In this document: in pieces, positions 1 through 5,228 of the stretch
How the letters are laid out: every line of letters begins with the position of its first letter
How positions within the stretch are numbered: the first letter of the stretch is position 1
Origin: Thermoguttaceae bacterium
GTDB lineage: Bacteria; Planctomycetota; Planctomycetia; Pirellulales; Thermoguttaceae
DNA: 6,161 bases
Direction of reading: 5' to 3'
Assembly: GCA_028695865.1 (NCBI GenBank)
Contig: JAQVID010000219.1
Coordinates: forward strand, 1 to 6,161
The notes under the pieces: model-generated
What the model saw: the letters and a program-made list of their open reading frames with translations, nothing else
What the model was told of the DNA's origin: nothing
Databases searched by the model: none
Translations under genes and position numbers: made by a program

Positions 1-404
1 TCCGAGCCGGGCACAGTAGGAACGCCCCCCCGTTTGGCAATCGTACGCGCCGAGTTCTTGTCGCCGAGCAGTTCCATTGCTTCGACCGAGGGGCCGATAA
101 ATTCGTAACCGCAATCGCGACAGACGCCGGCGAAATGGGCGTTTTCGGCAAGAAAGCCATAGCCCGGGTGAATCGCGTCGACTTCGCCTTGTTCGGCGGC
201 CGAGATGATCCGGTCGATTTTCAAATAACTCTGAGTGGCGGGCGCCGGGCCAATACAAATTTTCCGGTCGGCCAGATCGAGCCATGAGCTTCCCTGGTCC
301 GCCTGACTGTAAACAACGACCGATTCGATACCCATTTCGCGACAGGCTCGAATAATTCGCAGGGCAATTTCTCCACGATTGGCAATCAGAATTCGTTTAA
401 ACAT
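1..404 (-). CDS. accC: Biotin carboxylase subunit of acetyl-CoA carboxylase (N-terminal part)
   Basis: This is the 5' part of the gene; the rest lies beyond the left edge. The ATP-dependent enzyme carboxylates the biotin carried by BCCP (AccB) with bicarbonate, the first half-reaction of acetyl-CoA carboxylase in cytosolic fatty-acid synthesis. The visible 134 residues (the family is about 450) begin with MFKRILIANRGEIALRI, the family's nucleotide-fold start. They continue through CIGPAP (about 50-55), HPGYGFLAEN (79-88) and GDKNSA (114-119). Lys116 in that last motif aligns with the ATP-contacting Lys116 of the E. coli enzyme. The ATG is supported by AAGGA six bases upstream (411-415). It lies 37 bp after accB and no promoter is visible between them, so the two are very likely co-transcribed. 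Identity is secure from the sequence. Confidence 0.97.
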   Translation of the reverse strand, partial: MFKRILIANRGEIALRIIRACREMGIESVVVYSQADQGSSWLDLADRKICIGPAPATQSYLKIDRIISAAEQGEVDAIHPGYGFLAENAHFAGVCRDCGYEFIGPSVEAMELLGDKNSARTIAKRGGVPTVPGS

Positions 405-441
405 CTTTTTTCCTTCAGTCGGAACATGGTGAAAGGACAAA

Positions 442-927
442 TCAACCGCGAGTATCAATTTTAAAGAGCGGCTTGCCGAAATCGACACTTTCTCCGTTTT
501 GCACGAGGATCGCAACGACTTTTCCGCTCATTTCCGCTTGAATCTCATTAAAGACTTTCATGGCTTCGATAATACAAACAGTTTTTTCGGCGTCAACGGC
601 ATCGCCAATTTTAACGAAAGCGGGCGAGTCCGGATTGGAAGAAGCATAAAACGTGCCCACCATGGGAGAGTTGATTGTTTTCATGAAAGCTTCGTCTTTC
701 GGAGCGGCAGGAGCTTCAACAGCAACGGGAGCCGGAACAGCCGCGGGAACAATACTTGCCGGAGCGGCAACGGGAGTGGCAACTTCAATTGCTTTTTCGC
801 GACGAAGCTGGATACGGCTTTCGCCTTGACGAATATCAATTTCGGTGACTTCGTTTTCTTTCATGAGTTCGATCAGTTGTTTGATCTTCTCGACTTCAAA
901 AACATTTTCCTGTTTTTCATTGGACAT
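442..927 (-). CDS. accB: Biotin carboxyl carrier protein of acetyl-CoA carboxylase
   Basis: This is a 161-residue BCCP, the usual size. It carries the biotin that shuttles CO2 from biotin carboxylase to the carboxyltransferase. The N-terminal part (1-45) is the typical helical segment with a K-QLIELMKEN-VTEIDI pattern. Residues about 50-77 form a flexible Ala/Pro/Val-rich linker. The C-terminal biotinyl domain (about 80-158) contains MVGTFY and the biotinylation motif EAMKV, with Lys124 as the expected biotin attachment site. The common form is EAMKM, and Val for the second Met is a known tolerated variation. I chose the ATG at 927 because GGAG lies nine bases upstream and the protein starts as BCCPs do. 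A longer in-frame start at 1056 would overlap prmC and add unrelated residues. The stop is TGA followed by T. Confidence 0.96.
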   Translation of the reverse strand: MSNEKQENVFEVEKIKQLIELMKENEVTEIDIRQGESRIQLRREKAIEVATPVAAPASIVPAAVPAPVAVEAPAAPKDEAFMKTINSPMVGTFYASSNPDSPAFVKIGDAVDAEKTVCIIEAMKVFNEIQAEMSGKVVAILVQNGESVDFGKPLFKIDTRG

Positions 928-947
928 GTTACGTTTCTCCGAACTGT

Positions 948-1021
948 AAAAAAAGTCCTTAAAAGCCGCGGCGTTTTGCGAACCGCGTGCTATGCCATTC
1001 AATTTATTTATTCGCGGCTTT
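948..1021 (-). terminator. Hairpin plus T tract between prmC and accB (possible terminator or attenuator)
   Basis: A perfect 9-bp inverted repeat pairs 1013-1021 (the last codons of prmC) with 962-970. On the minus strand it is followed by TTTT, then AAGGAC and a run of seven T (948-954). The 42-nt loop is long for a classical terminator. Inside it, a shorter 5-6-bp hairpin (CGCGG pairing with CCGCG) uses the same 3' bases, so the two folds exclude each other. This could terminate part of the transcription after prmC or attenuate accBC. I see no convincing sigma70-type promoter for accB in the gap. Confidence 0.4.
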
Positions 1022-1903
1022 CTTTTTGGCCGAGACAAAACGACGCCGCGAAGCAAAATCGTTTATGATCACCGTATCCGACCAGTATGGTTCTTTCTCA
1101 AACGCCTGGACGGCACCATCAATAACCGTGGGACTGGTCTCGATGAGAATCCGCCCCCCGTCGACCAAAAAGGCGGCGCTTTCCCGGGCAAGTCGCGCAA
1201 CAATATCCAGCCCGGTCTCTCCGGCCAGCAAGGCCATTTTCGGCTCAAAATCGCGAACCATTGGAGCCAACGATTCATATTCAGCGCCGGTTACGTAAGG
1301 CGGATTACTCACGATTACATCGAACAGGCGACCTGATGGAATGGACGCGAACAGGTCTGCGCAAAACCACTCAACGCGGTCAGCCAGGCCAAGTAGTCGA
1401 GCGTTTTCCCGGGCAACGTCCAGTGCATCACGACTTGCGTCCGTGGCGACAATAACGGCTTTGGGAAGATTCTTGGCAAGCGTCAACGCGATATTACCGC
1501 TTCCTGTTCCGACATCACACAAAGACCACTGACGCTGCGGATCGGCTTGAGACGCACTCTTGATATACTCAATAATCTCCAGAACAAGCTGTTCCGTTTC
1601 AGGACGTGGAATGAGTACTCGTTTATCGACTTTGAAATCAAGCGAATAGAACTCTTTGTGCCCTACCAGATACGCGACCGGTTCTCCGCCTCCACGGCGC
1701 TTAACCAAACCGCGAAACGTTGCTTTCGTTTCGTCCGGGACGACAGCGTCGTAACTCGTGTAAAGATCAATACGTTTGCATTTGAGAGCAAACGCCAGAA
1801 GTACCTCGGCTTCCAGGCGGGGAGATTCAGACGACCTGCTCTTAAAGAAATCGGTCGTCCATTCAAGTAATCGTCAGACGGTCCATACTTCTTGTTGCGA
1901 CAC
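1004..1903 (-). CDS. prmC: Release-factor glutamine N5-methyltransferase PrmC (HemK), with an in-frame TGA at codon 10
   Basis: PrmC uses S-adenosylmethionine to methylate the Gln of the GGQ motif in RF1 and RF2, which speeds peptide release. Read from GTG at 1903 the frame has 299 codons before TAA; the family is usually about 280. The N-terminal release-factor-binding domain is clear: WTV, TGA, RLLEWTTDFF, then SESPRLEAEVLLAFA and RIDLYT. The catalytic domain follows with IPRPETE (98-104), the SAM loop VGTGSG (about 131-136) and the substrate-binding NPPY (200-203). The TGA at 1874-1876 replaces a single residue and homology resumes in the same frame, so this is not a frameshift. GGGGG lies five bases before the GTG. 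The first standard start after the TGA is a TTG at 1708, which has no ribosome site and would delete the N-terminal domain. The gene follows prfA, which encodes its substrate, by 56 bp. It may be expressed by readthrough, recently broken, or wrongly read by the sequencer. Confidence 0.8.
1828..1876 (-). promoter_or_regulatory. Candidate stop-codon readthrough element: TGA-C with downstream stem-loop inside prmC
   Basis: On the minus strand the in-frame TGA (1876-1874) is followed directly by C. After another 12 bases comes a stem-loop, with TGGACGACC (1861-1853) pairing with GGTCGTCTG (1836-1828). This gives seven Watson-Crick pairs plus two wobble pairs around a 16-nt loop that can form a small inner UCU/AGA hairpin. 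A weak stop context with a hairpin shortly downstream is the layout of known readthrough signals in viruses and animals. That this element works so is inference. The arms also encode residues (WTT and RSS) under protein-level constraint, so the pairing could be chance. Confidence 0.4.
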
Positions 1904-1959
1904 GCAAACCCCCGCTGATAGGATGATCGTGTTGGACAACACACCGCCAACCGCCGGAC

Positions 1960-3036
1960 TCAATCGGCAATTGGACCAAAAGAACTTCGCAATTCCCGAC
2001 GCTCATAGTCGAGAAGACCTTCGATAACCGGGGAAAGGTCGCCCGCAAGAATCATGTCGAGCTTATAAAGCGTCAAACCGATTCGGTGATCCGTAACGCG
2101 GTTTTCCGGAAAATTGTAGGTACGAATCTTTTCGCTCCGGTCGCCACTCCCAATTTTACTCATGCGGTCTTCGTCCCGCTTTTTACGCTCTTCCATCCGC
2201 TTTTCTTCATAAACGCGTGACTTCAAAACACGTAACGCTTTCGCCAAATTTTTGTGCTGACTTTTCTCGTCCTGACAACTGACGACGATACCGGTCTCAA
2301 AATGCGTCAAACGAATGGCCGATGCCGTCTTGTTCACGTGCTGACCGCCTGGCCCACTGGAACAAAAACGGTCAACGCGGTAATCTTCCGGCTTCAGGTC
2401 AATTTCAACGTCTTCCGGTTCGGCCATGACGGCAACCGTCGCTGCCGATGTGTGGATTCGCCCTTTGGCCTCGGTCTCCGGTACACGCTGAACACGGTGA
2501 CCTCCGCTTTCAAATTGCAATTCCCGAAAACAGCCTTCGCCTTCGATACTGAATACGATGGTTTTGAAGCCCCCCATTTCGGTCGCGTTCATCGCCATGA
2601 GTTCGGTTTTCCAACCGCGATGCTCGCTGTAATGTTTGTACATATCGTACAAATCCCGGGCAAAAAGAGCCGCTTCGTCTCCACCGGTTCCGGCGCGTAT
2701 TTCCATAATGCAACTGGCGCGGTTGGCGTCACTGCCGCCAATAGTCATATCGAGCAGTTCATTCCAAAGCTCTTCCCGTTCGGCTTTGAGCACAGGAATT
2801 TCCTGTTCGGCCAACTGACGCAGTTCGCTGTCCGGACTGGAAAGCATTTCATTGGCTTCCTGAATCTCCGCGTTGATCTGATTAAAACGACGATACTTGC
2901 CGCAAAGCTTGGCAAGCGAACCATGTTCGCGAGCAACCCGGTGCAACCGATCAGGATCGGCCAACACCTCTTGCGACACCATCATTTTTTCCAGCTCCTC
3001 AAAGCGGGCCAGTTTCGCGTCCAACAATTCTCGCAT
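1960..3036 (-). CDS. prfA: Peptide chain release factor 1 (RF1)
   Basis: This 358-residue protein has the full length of a class-I release factor. RF1 recognises UAA and UAG in the ribosomal A site and triggers peptide hydrolysis. The helical N-terminal domain is followed by EIRAGTGGDEAALFA (112-126). The codon-reading tripeptide is PET (186-188) within HRVQRVPETEAKGRIHTS; this PxT form identifies RF1, as RF2 would show SPF. The catalytic GGQ loop lies at 230-232 in SSGPGGQHVNKT, and Gln232 is the expected target of the adjacent PrmC. The C-terminal part keeps the SQHKN and IRTYNFPENRVTDHR blocks. The ATG at 3036 is preceded by GAGGAAG (3046-3052). The gene lies 63 bp after rpmE and 56 bp before the prmC GTG, the widespread rpmE-prfA-prmC order. 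It ends in TGA followed by G, a codon that RF1 itself does not read. Confidence 0.98.
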   Translation of the reverse strand: MRELLDAKLARFEELEKMMVSQEVLADPDRLHRVAREHGSLAKLCGKYRRFNQINAEIQEANEMLSSPDSELRQLAEQEIPVLKAEREELWNELLDMTIGGSDANRASCIMEIRAGTGGDEAALFARDLYDMYKHYSEHRGWKTELMAMNATEMGGFKTIVFSIEGEGCFRELQFESGGHRVQRVPETEAKGRIHTSAATVAVMAEPEDVEIDLKPEDYRVDRFCSSGPGGQHVNKTASAIRLTHFETGIVVSCQDEKSQHKNLAKALRVLKSRVYEEKRMEERKKRDEDRMSKIGSGDRSEKIRTYNFPENRVTDHRIGLTLYKLDMILAGDLSPVIEGLLDYERRELRSSFGPIAD

Positions 3037-3099
3037 AAAATACCGCTTCCTCGGTCAAAACAGATATTCAAACAAATATGTTTGGCCGAATGTCTCGAA

Positions 3100-3321
3100 T
3101 CACTCGTCCGCTTTCTTGTCTTCGGTCTTCGAGTATTTTTTGCGGAATTTCTCGATACGCCCGGCCGTATCGACATACTTCAGCTTGCCCGTATAAAACG
3201 GATGACACGCCGAACAAATATCGACTTTCAATTCCGGTTTTGTGCTTCGCGTCGTGAAACTGTTACCACAACCGCAGGTCACTTTCGTTTCCATGTACTT
3301 GGGATGAATGTTCTTTTTCAT
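3100..3321 (-). CDS. rpmE: 50S ribosomal protein L31, zinc-binding form
   Basis: This is a 73-residue L31, the usual size, found on the large ribosomal subunit near the bridge to the 30S head. It begins MKKNIHPKY, the family signature, and keeps RST, the CHPFYTGK block and GRIEKFRKKY. Four cysteines (16, 18, 36 and 39, as CxC and CxxC) make this the zinc-holding C+ type rather than the cysteine-free paralogue made under zinc starvation. The C-terminus is short and acidic/basic (KTEDKKADE). The ATG at 3321 is chosen because the family starts there. An in-frame extension to 3495 is untranslated leader. The ribosome site is weak (GAAGAG-like). It is the first gene of the minus-strand cluster, behind the promoter at 3437-3465, and ends in TGA followed by T. 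Confidence 0.97.
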   Translation of the reverse strand: MKKNIHPKYMETKVTCGCGNSFTTRSTKPELKVDICSACHPFYTGKLKYVDTAGRIEKFRKKYSKTEDKKADE

Positions 3322-3430
3322 TGGTGTTCTTCTCTTCGTCCAATTCACAGGGACTGTAAAATCCAGGCCGGCTCCGGTGACCCCGAGCCGTTGCGTCTTA
3401 CATCTGATCGGGACACAAGGCCCCATAAAA
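3322..3430 (-). promoter_or_regulatory. 5' leader of rpmE with a GC-rich hairpin, possible ribosomal-protein leader
   Basis: The predicted transcript has a leader of about 109 nt before rpmE. Its main structure is a hairpin at 3369-3390: CGGCTC pairs with GAGCCG (6 bp), then one mismatch, two more G-C pairs and a TGAC loop. A smaller ACAG/CTGT hairpin follows nearer the ribosome site. L31 mRNAs in several other phyla have leaders thought to bind L31 for feedback control. I do not recognise this one as any of the named L31 leader families, so the regulatory role is inferred from position and structure only. Confidence 0.4.
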
Positions 3431-3436
3431 AACCCT

Positions 3437-3465
3437 ATTCTACCACAACCTTCCGCTTCCTGCAA
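3437..3465 (-). promoter_or_regulatory. Promoter of the rpmE-prfA-prmC cluster
   Basis: On the minus strand, TAGAAT (3442-3437) matches the -10 consensus at five of six positions and is preceded by TG at the extended -10 position. A weak -35, TTGCAG (3465-3460), lies exactly 17 bp upstream. The predicted start is near 3430. The extended -10 makes up for the poor -35. Confidence 0.6.
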
Positions 3466-3485
3466 GCCCCGGGGTATCCCCTTGC
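3462..3485. repeat. Inverted repeat overlapping the rpmE -35 region
   Basis: GCAAG (3462-3466) and CTTGC (3481-3485) are inverted arms flanking a C4G4 / TAT / C-rich core. The left arm covers most of the -35 element of the rpmE promoter. It could be an operator. It lacks a T tract on either strand, so it is a poor terminator. Confidence 0.35.
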
Positions 3486-3534
3486 CCGCAAACATTTATC
3501 ATAACCAACAAAAACACCTGATTTGCTCTTTTGA

Positions 3535-3574
3535 ATGACGATGTAACGGAAATGTATTAACGCGTCATATTAAC
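3535..3574. repeat. Short repeats downstream of the zinc-ribbon membrane gene
   Basis: ATGACG (3535-3540) and CGTCAT (3563-3568) form a 6-bp inverted repeat with a 22-nt loop. TATTAAC occurs twice as a direct repeat (3555-3561 and 3568-3574). This is the only structure visible in the AT-rich gap after the gene ending at 3590. No T tract follows on the minus strand, so it is not a convincing terminator. Confidence 0.25.
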
Positions 3575-3589
3575 AAAATATTGCTTATT

Positions 3590-5065
3590 TCAATCGTTCA
3601 GATTCCAGGCAAGCGTTCCCAGCAGGCGGAAATAGAGATAAATTGACCAGCGGAACACTTGGCACAACAGGGGAGCGACCGGCAAAAAAAGGAGTTGAAT
3701 GACGAAATAGTTGACTTCCAGAAAACAGGCGACCAGCAGGTAAGACGCCACACTTGCCCCAACAAACCCCAAACAAAGAGGTAAAGCCAATAAATAATAG
3801 ACCAGCCAGTGAAGCGGCTGAAAGAGTACGCTTTTCCATATTCTTTTTTGGAACAGTTCCAAACCGGTATCCGCCTGTGTAACACTCAAAAAGAAAAGAG
3901 GAAAAAGCAGATAAAGACTTGCCGGGATAAACAAAAGTCGCCAGGCCGGGCAACCTTGCAGAAACAGCCCCGCCGAAATCAGTTGGCCGGGTATGAGGGC
4001 AATACACCCTAAAAGAGCGATCCATATAAAATACTGAATAGCAAAGTCGGTTCGGAAGAGTGCCCAGGTTTGAACACGATCGTCGCCGTTTTTCGTTTGT
4101 ACAAAAATCGTCATGGCATTGATTGCCAAAAAGACAAACCATATGCCAAACGGAAGCATTCCGAGCATGTATTCGCCGAGGAACTGTACAATCTCTTTGA
4201 GTCCCAAACTGTCGGCCGCCGCAAAATACTTGATTGAAAAAACGAATTGGGCAAGAAATCGAAAAAGATTCAGCGACAGGTATATCGCGATCATTCCGAC
4301 AATAAAATCATACAGAAATCGCCACGAGTTACATTTGTCGAAAAAAGGGTAAAAAAACGATTTGAGCGTAAGCAAAGATGCCCCTTTTGTCGCTGCCGGT
4401 ATCGTTGATTGGTTTCCGGTTTGTGTGGGAGTGCCCCGTTCTGAAGGCGTTTTGCCTGTTCTGGTCGTGGTCGAACCAGACCTTTGGGCAATCGGAGGAA
4501 CAGGCACGGTCTTTCGCCCAATATGAGCAGCGTCAACTTGTTGTACGGGAGTCGATTTCTGTATCGAATCTTGAGCTGTTGTATCATGTAACGAATAAAC
4601 AGACGGCGTGACCGGCGGTTGTTTCGGTGATGTTGGATCTTTTTTGCCGGAAAGAACCTGGTCCATGGCCGCTTCGAGCGGATCAACATTTTGTTCTGGC
4701 ACAACCCGGTTGGGCATACGGCACGCGCGATAATCGACAGACCCTTCAATGTCGCGATAATCCGACACGACGCGGGGAGCAGGCGACTGCGTAACGGCTG
4801 TTTTACGTATCTGATAACCACCGTCCGGGGAGAACTCGACGACAACCTTTTCGATTGGTTTTACCGGGCGAATCAATGTTTTTCGTCCGCAATCGGGACA
4901 GATTTTCCACTGTCCCACCTGTTCTTCTCCGGCATACATCAGAAGTTTACACACATCGCACGCAACCGGGATGAGTACCAGGCCGGGGTGGTATGGCAGC
5001 TCGACCGCAATTTGGATAATCTCTTCGGTTTCAGGAGTCAGTTGGAGGTCTGAATTATCGTTCAT
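3590..5065 (-). CDS. Zinc-ribbon multi-pass membrane protein of unknown function (planctomycete type)
   Basis: This 491-residue protein has three parts. Near the N-terminus, CDVC (36-39) and CPDC (56-59), 16 residues apart, form a four-cysteine zinc ribbon with an MYAGEEQVGQ-like spacer, a style I associate with planctomycete proteins. Residues about 90-230 are low-complexity, rich in Pro, Thr, Gln and Ser, and probably disordered. The C-terminal half has about six hydrophobic segments (near 250-275, 300-322, 342-365, 374-395, 418-440 and 441-468), with the loop motif NGDD (326-329) between the second and third. There is no signal peptide, so the ribbon is probably cytoplasmic. The ATG has AAGGA 11 bases upstream (5077-5081), and the stop is TGA followed by A. 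It is separated from rpmE by 268 bp and has its own promoter. I do not know its function; a membrane-tethered sensor or scaffold is a guess. Confidence 0.85.
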   Translation of the reverse strand: MNDNSDLQLTPETEEIIQIAVELPYHPGLVLIPVACDVCKLLMYAGEEQVGQWKICPDCGRKTLIRPVKPIEKVVVEFSPDGGYQIRKTAVTQSPAPRVVSDYRDIEGSVDYRACRMPNRVVPEQNVDPLEAAMDQVLSGKKDPTSPKQPPVTPSVYSLHDTTAQDSIQKSTPVQQVDAAHIGRKTVPVPPIAQRSGSTTTRTGKTPSERGTPTQTGNQSTIPAATKGASLLTLKSFFYPFFDKCNSWRFLYDFIVGMIAIYLSLNLFRFLAQFVFSIKYFAAADSLGLKEIVQFLGEYMLGMLPFGIWFVFLAINAMTIFVQTKNGDDRVQTWALFRTDFAIQYFIWIALLGCIALIPGQLISAGLFLQGCPAWRLLFIPASLYLLFPLFFLSVTQADTGLELFQKRIWKSVLFQPLHWLVYYLLALPLCLGFVGASVASYLLVACFLEVNYFVIQLLFLPVAPLLCQVFRWSIYLYFRLLGTLAWNLND

Positions 5066-5130
5066 GTTTCGAACAATCCTTTTTGCTGGACGAAACGGTT
5101 GGATTTAACGCAAAAAAGCGCCAACCCACC

Positions 5131-5160
5131 TTGACGGGTACCCGGTTTATACACTATACT
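5131..5160 (+). promoter_or_regulatory. Promoter of the plus-strand membrane/TPR-like gene
   Basis: TTGACG (5131-5136) and TATACT (5155-5160) each match the sigma70 consensus at five of six positions, with an 18-bp spacer. The predicted start is near 5167, leaving about 60 nt before the ATG. A perfect 10-bp palindrome, CGGGTACCCG (5135-5144), overlaps the end of the -35 element and could be an operator. Confidence 0.6.
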
Positions 5161-5167
5161 TATAAGG

Positions 5168-5196
5168 ATTATAACAGGTTTGTTAACCAAAAACAA
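5168..5196 (-). promoter_or_regulatory. Promoter of the zinc-ribbon membrane gene
   Basis: On the minus strand, a perfect TATAAT (5173-5168) has TG at the extended -10 position, with a weak -35, TTGTTT (5196-5191), 17 bp upstream. The predicted start near 5161 gives a leader of about 95 nt. GGTT-N4-AACC (5177-5188), containing GTTAAC, lies in the spacer. Confidence 0.6.
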
Positions 5197-5228
5197 TTAC
5201 TCCATGGATAAAGAGGGATTTGGGAACG

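Noticed and set aside
442..1056. Longer accB start at 1056
   Set aside because: It would overlap the prmC end by 53 bp and add residues unlike BCCP. The ATG at 927 has a GGAG site and family-like N-terminus.
1004..1708. Short PrmC starting at TTG 1708
   Set aside because: It has no ribosome site and would remove a well-preserved N-terminal domain coded upstream in the same frame. It remains a fallback only if the TGA is a true dead stop.
1874..1876. Genome-wide reassignment of TGA to an amino acid
   Set aside because: accB, prfA, rpmE and the zinc-ribbon gene all end at TGA exactly where their families end or where coding stops.
1828..1876. Selenocysteine at the prmC TGA
   Set aside because: PrmC has no known Sec or Cys at this N-terminal position, and the hairpin's spacing and loop do not resemble a bacterial SECIS element. 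No sel genes are in view.
1863..1903. Frameshift (prfB-like) rather than readthrough at the prmC TGA
   Set aside because: Homology continues in the same frame after the TGA. The +1 frame gives DDYLNGRPISL, which is not PrmC, and re-pairing of the GUC-reading tRNA on UCU would be poor.
3100..3495. N-terminally extended rpmE
   Set aside because: The extra residues run through the promoter and leader and are not part of L31. MKKNIHPKY is the family start.
2254..3504. 416-codon open frame on the plus strand opposite prfA and rpmE
   Set aside because: It is antisense to two unmistakable conserved genes, its translation shows no recognisable domain, and it spans their intergenic gap. It is a shadow of minus-strand codon bias.
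4291..4845. 184-codon frame within the zinc-ribbon membrane gene
   Set aside because: It is in another frame of the same strand with an arginine-rich, domain-free translation. It is a shadow of the linker-coding region.
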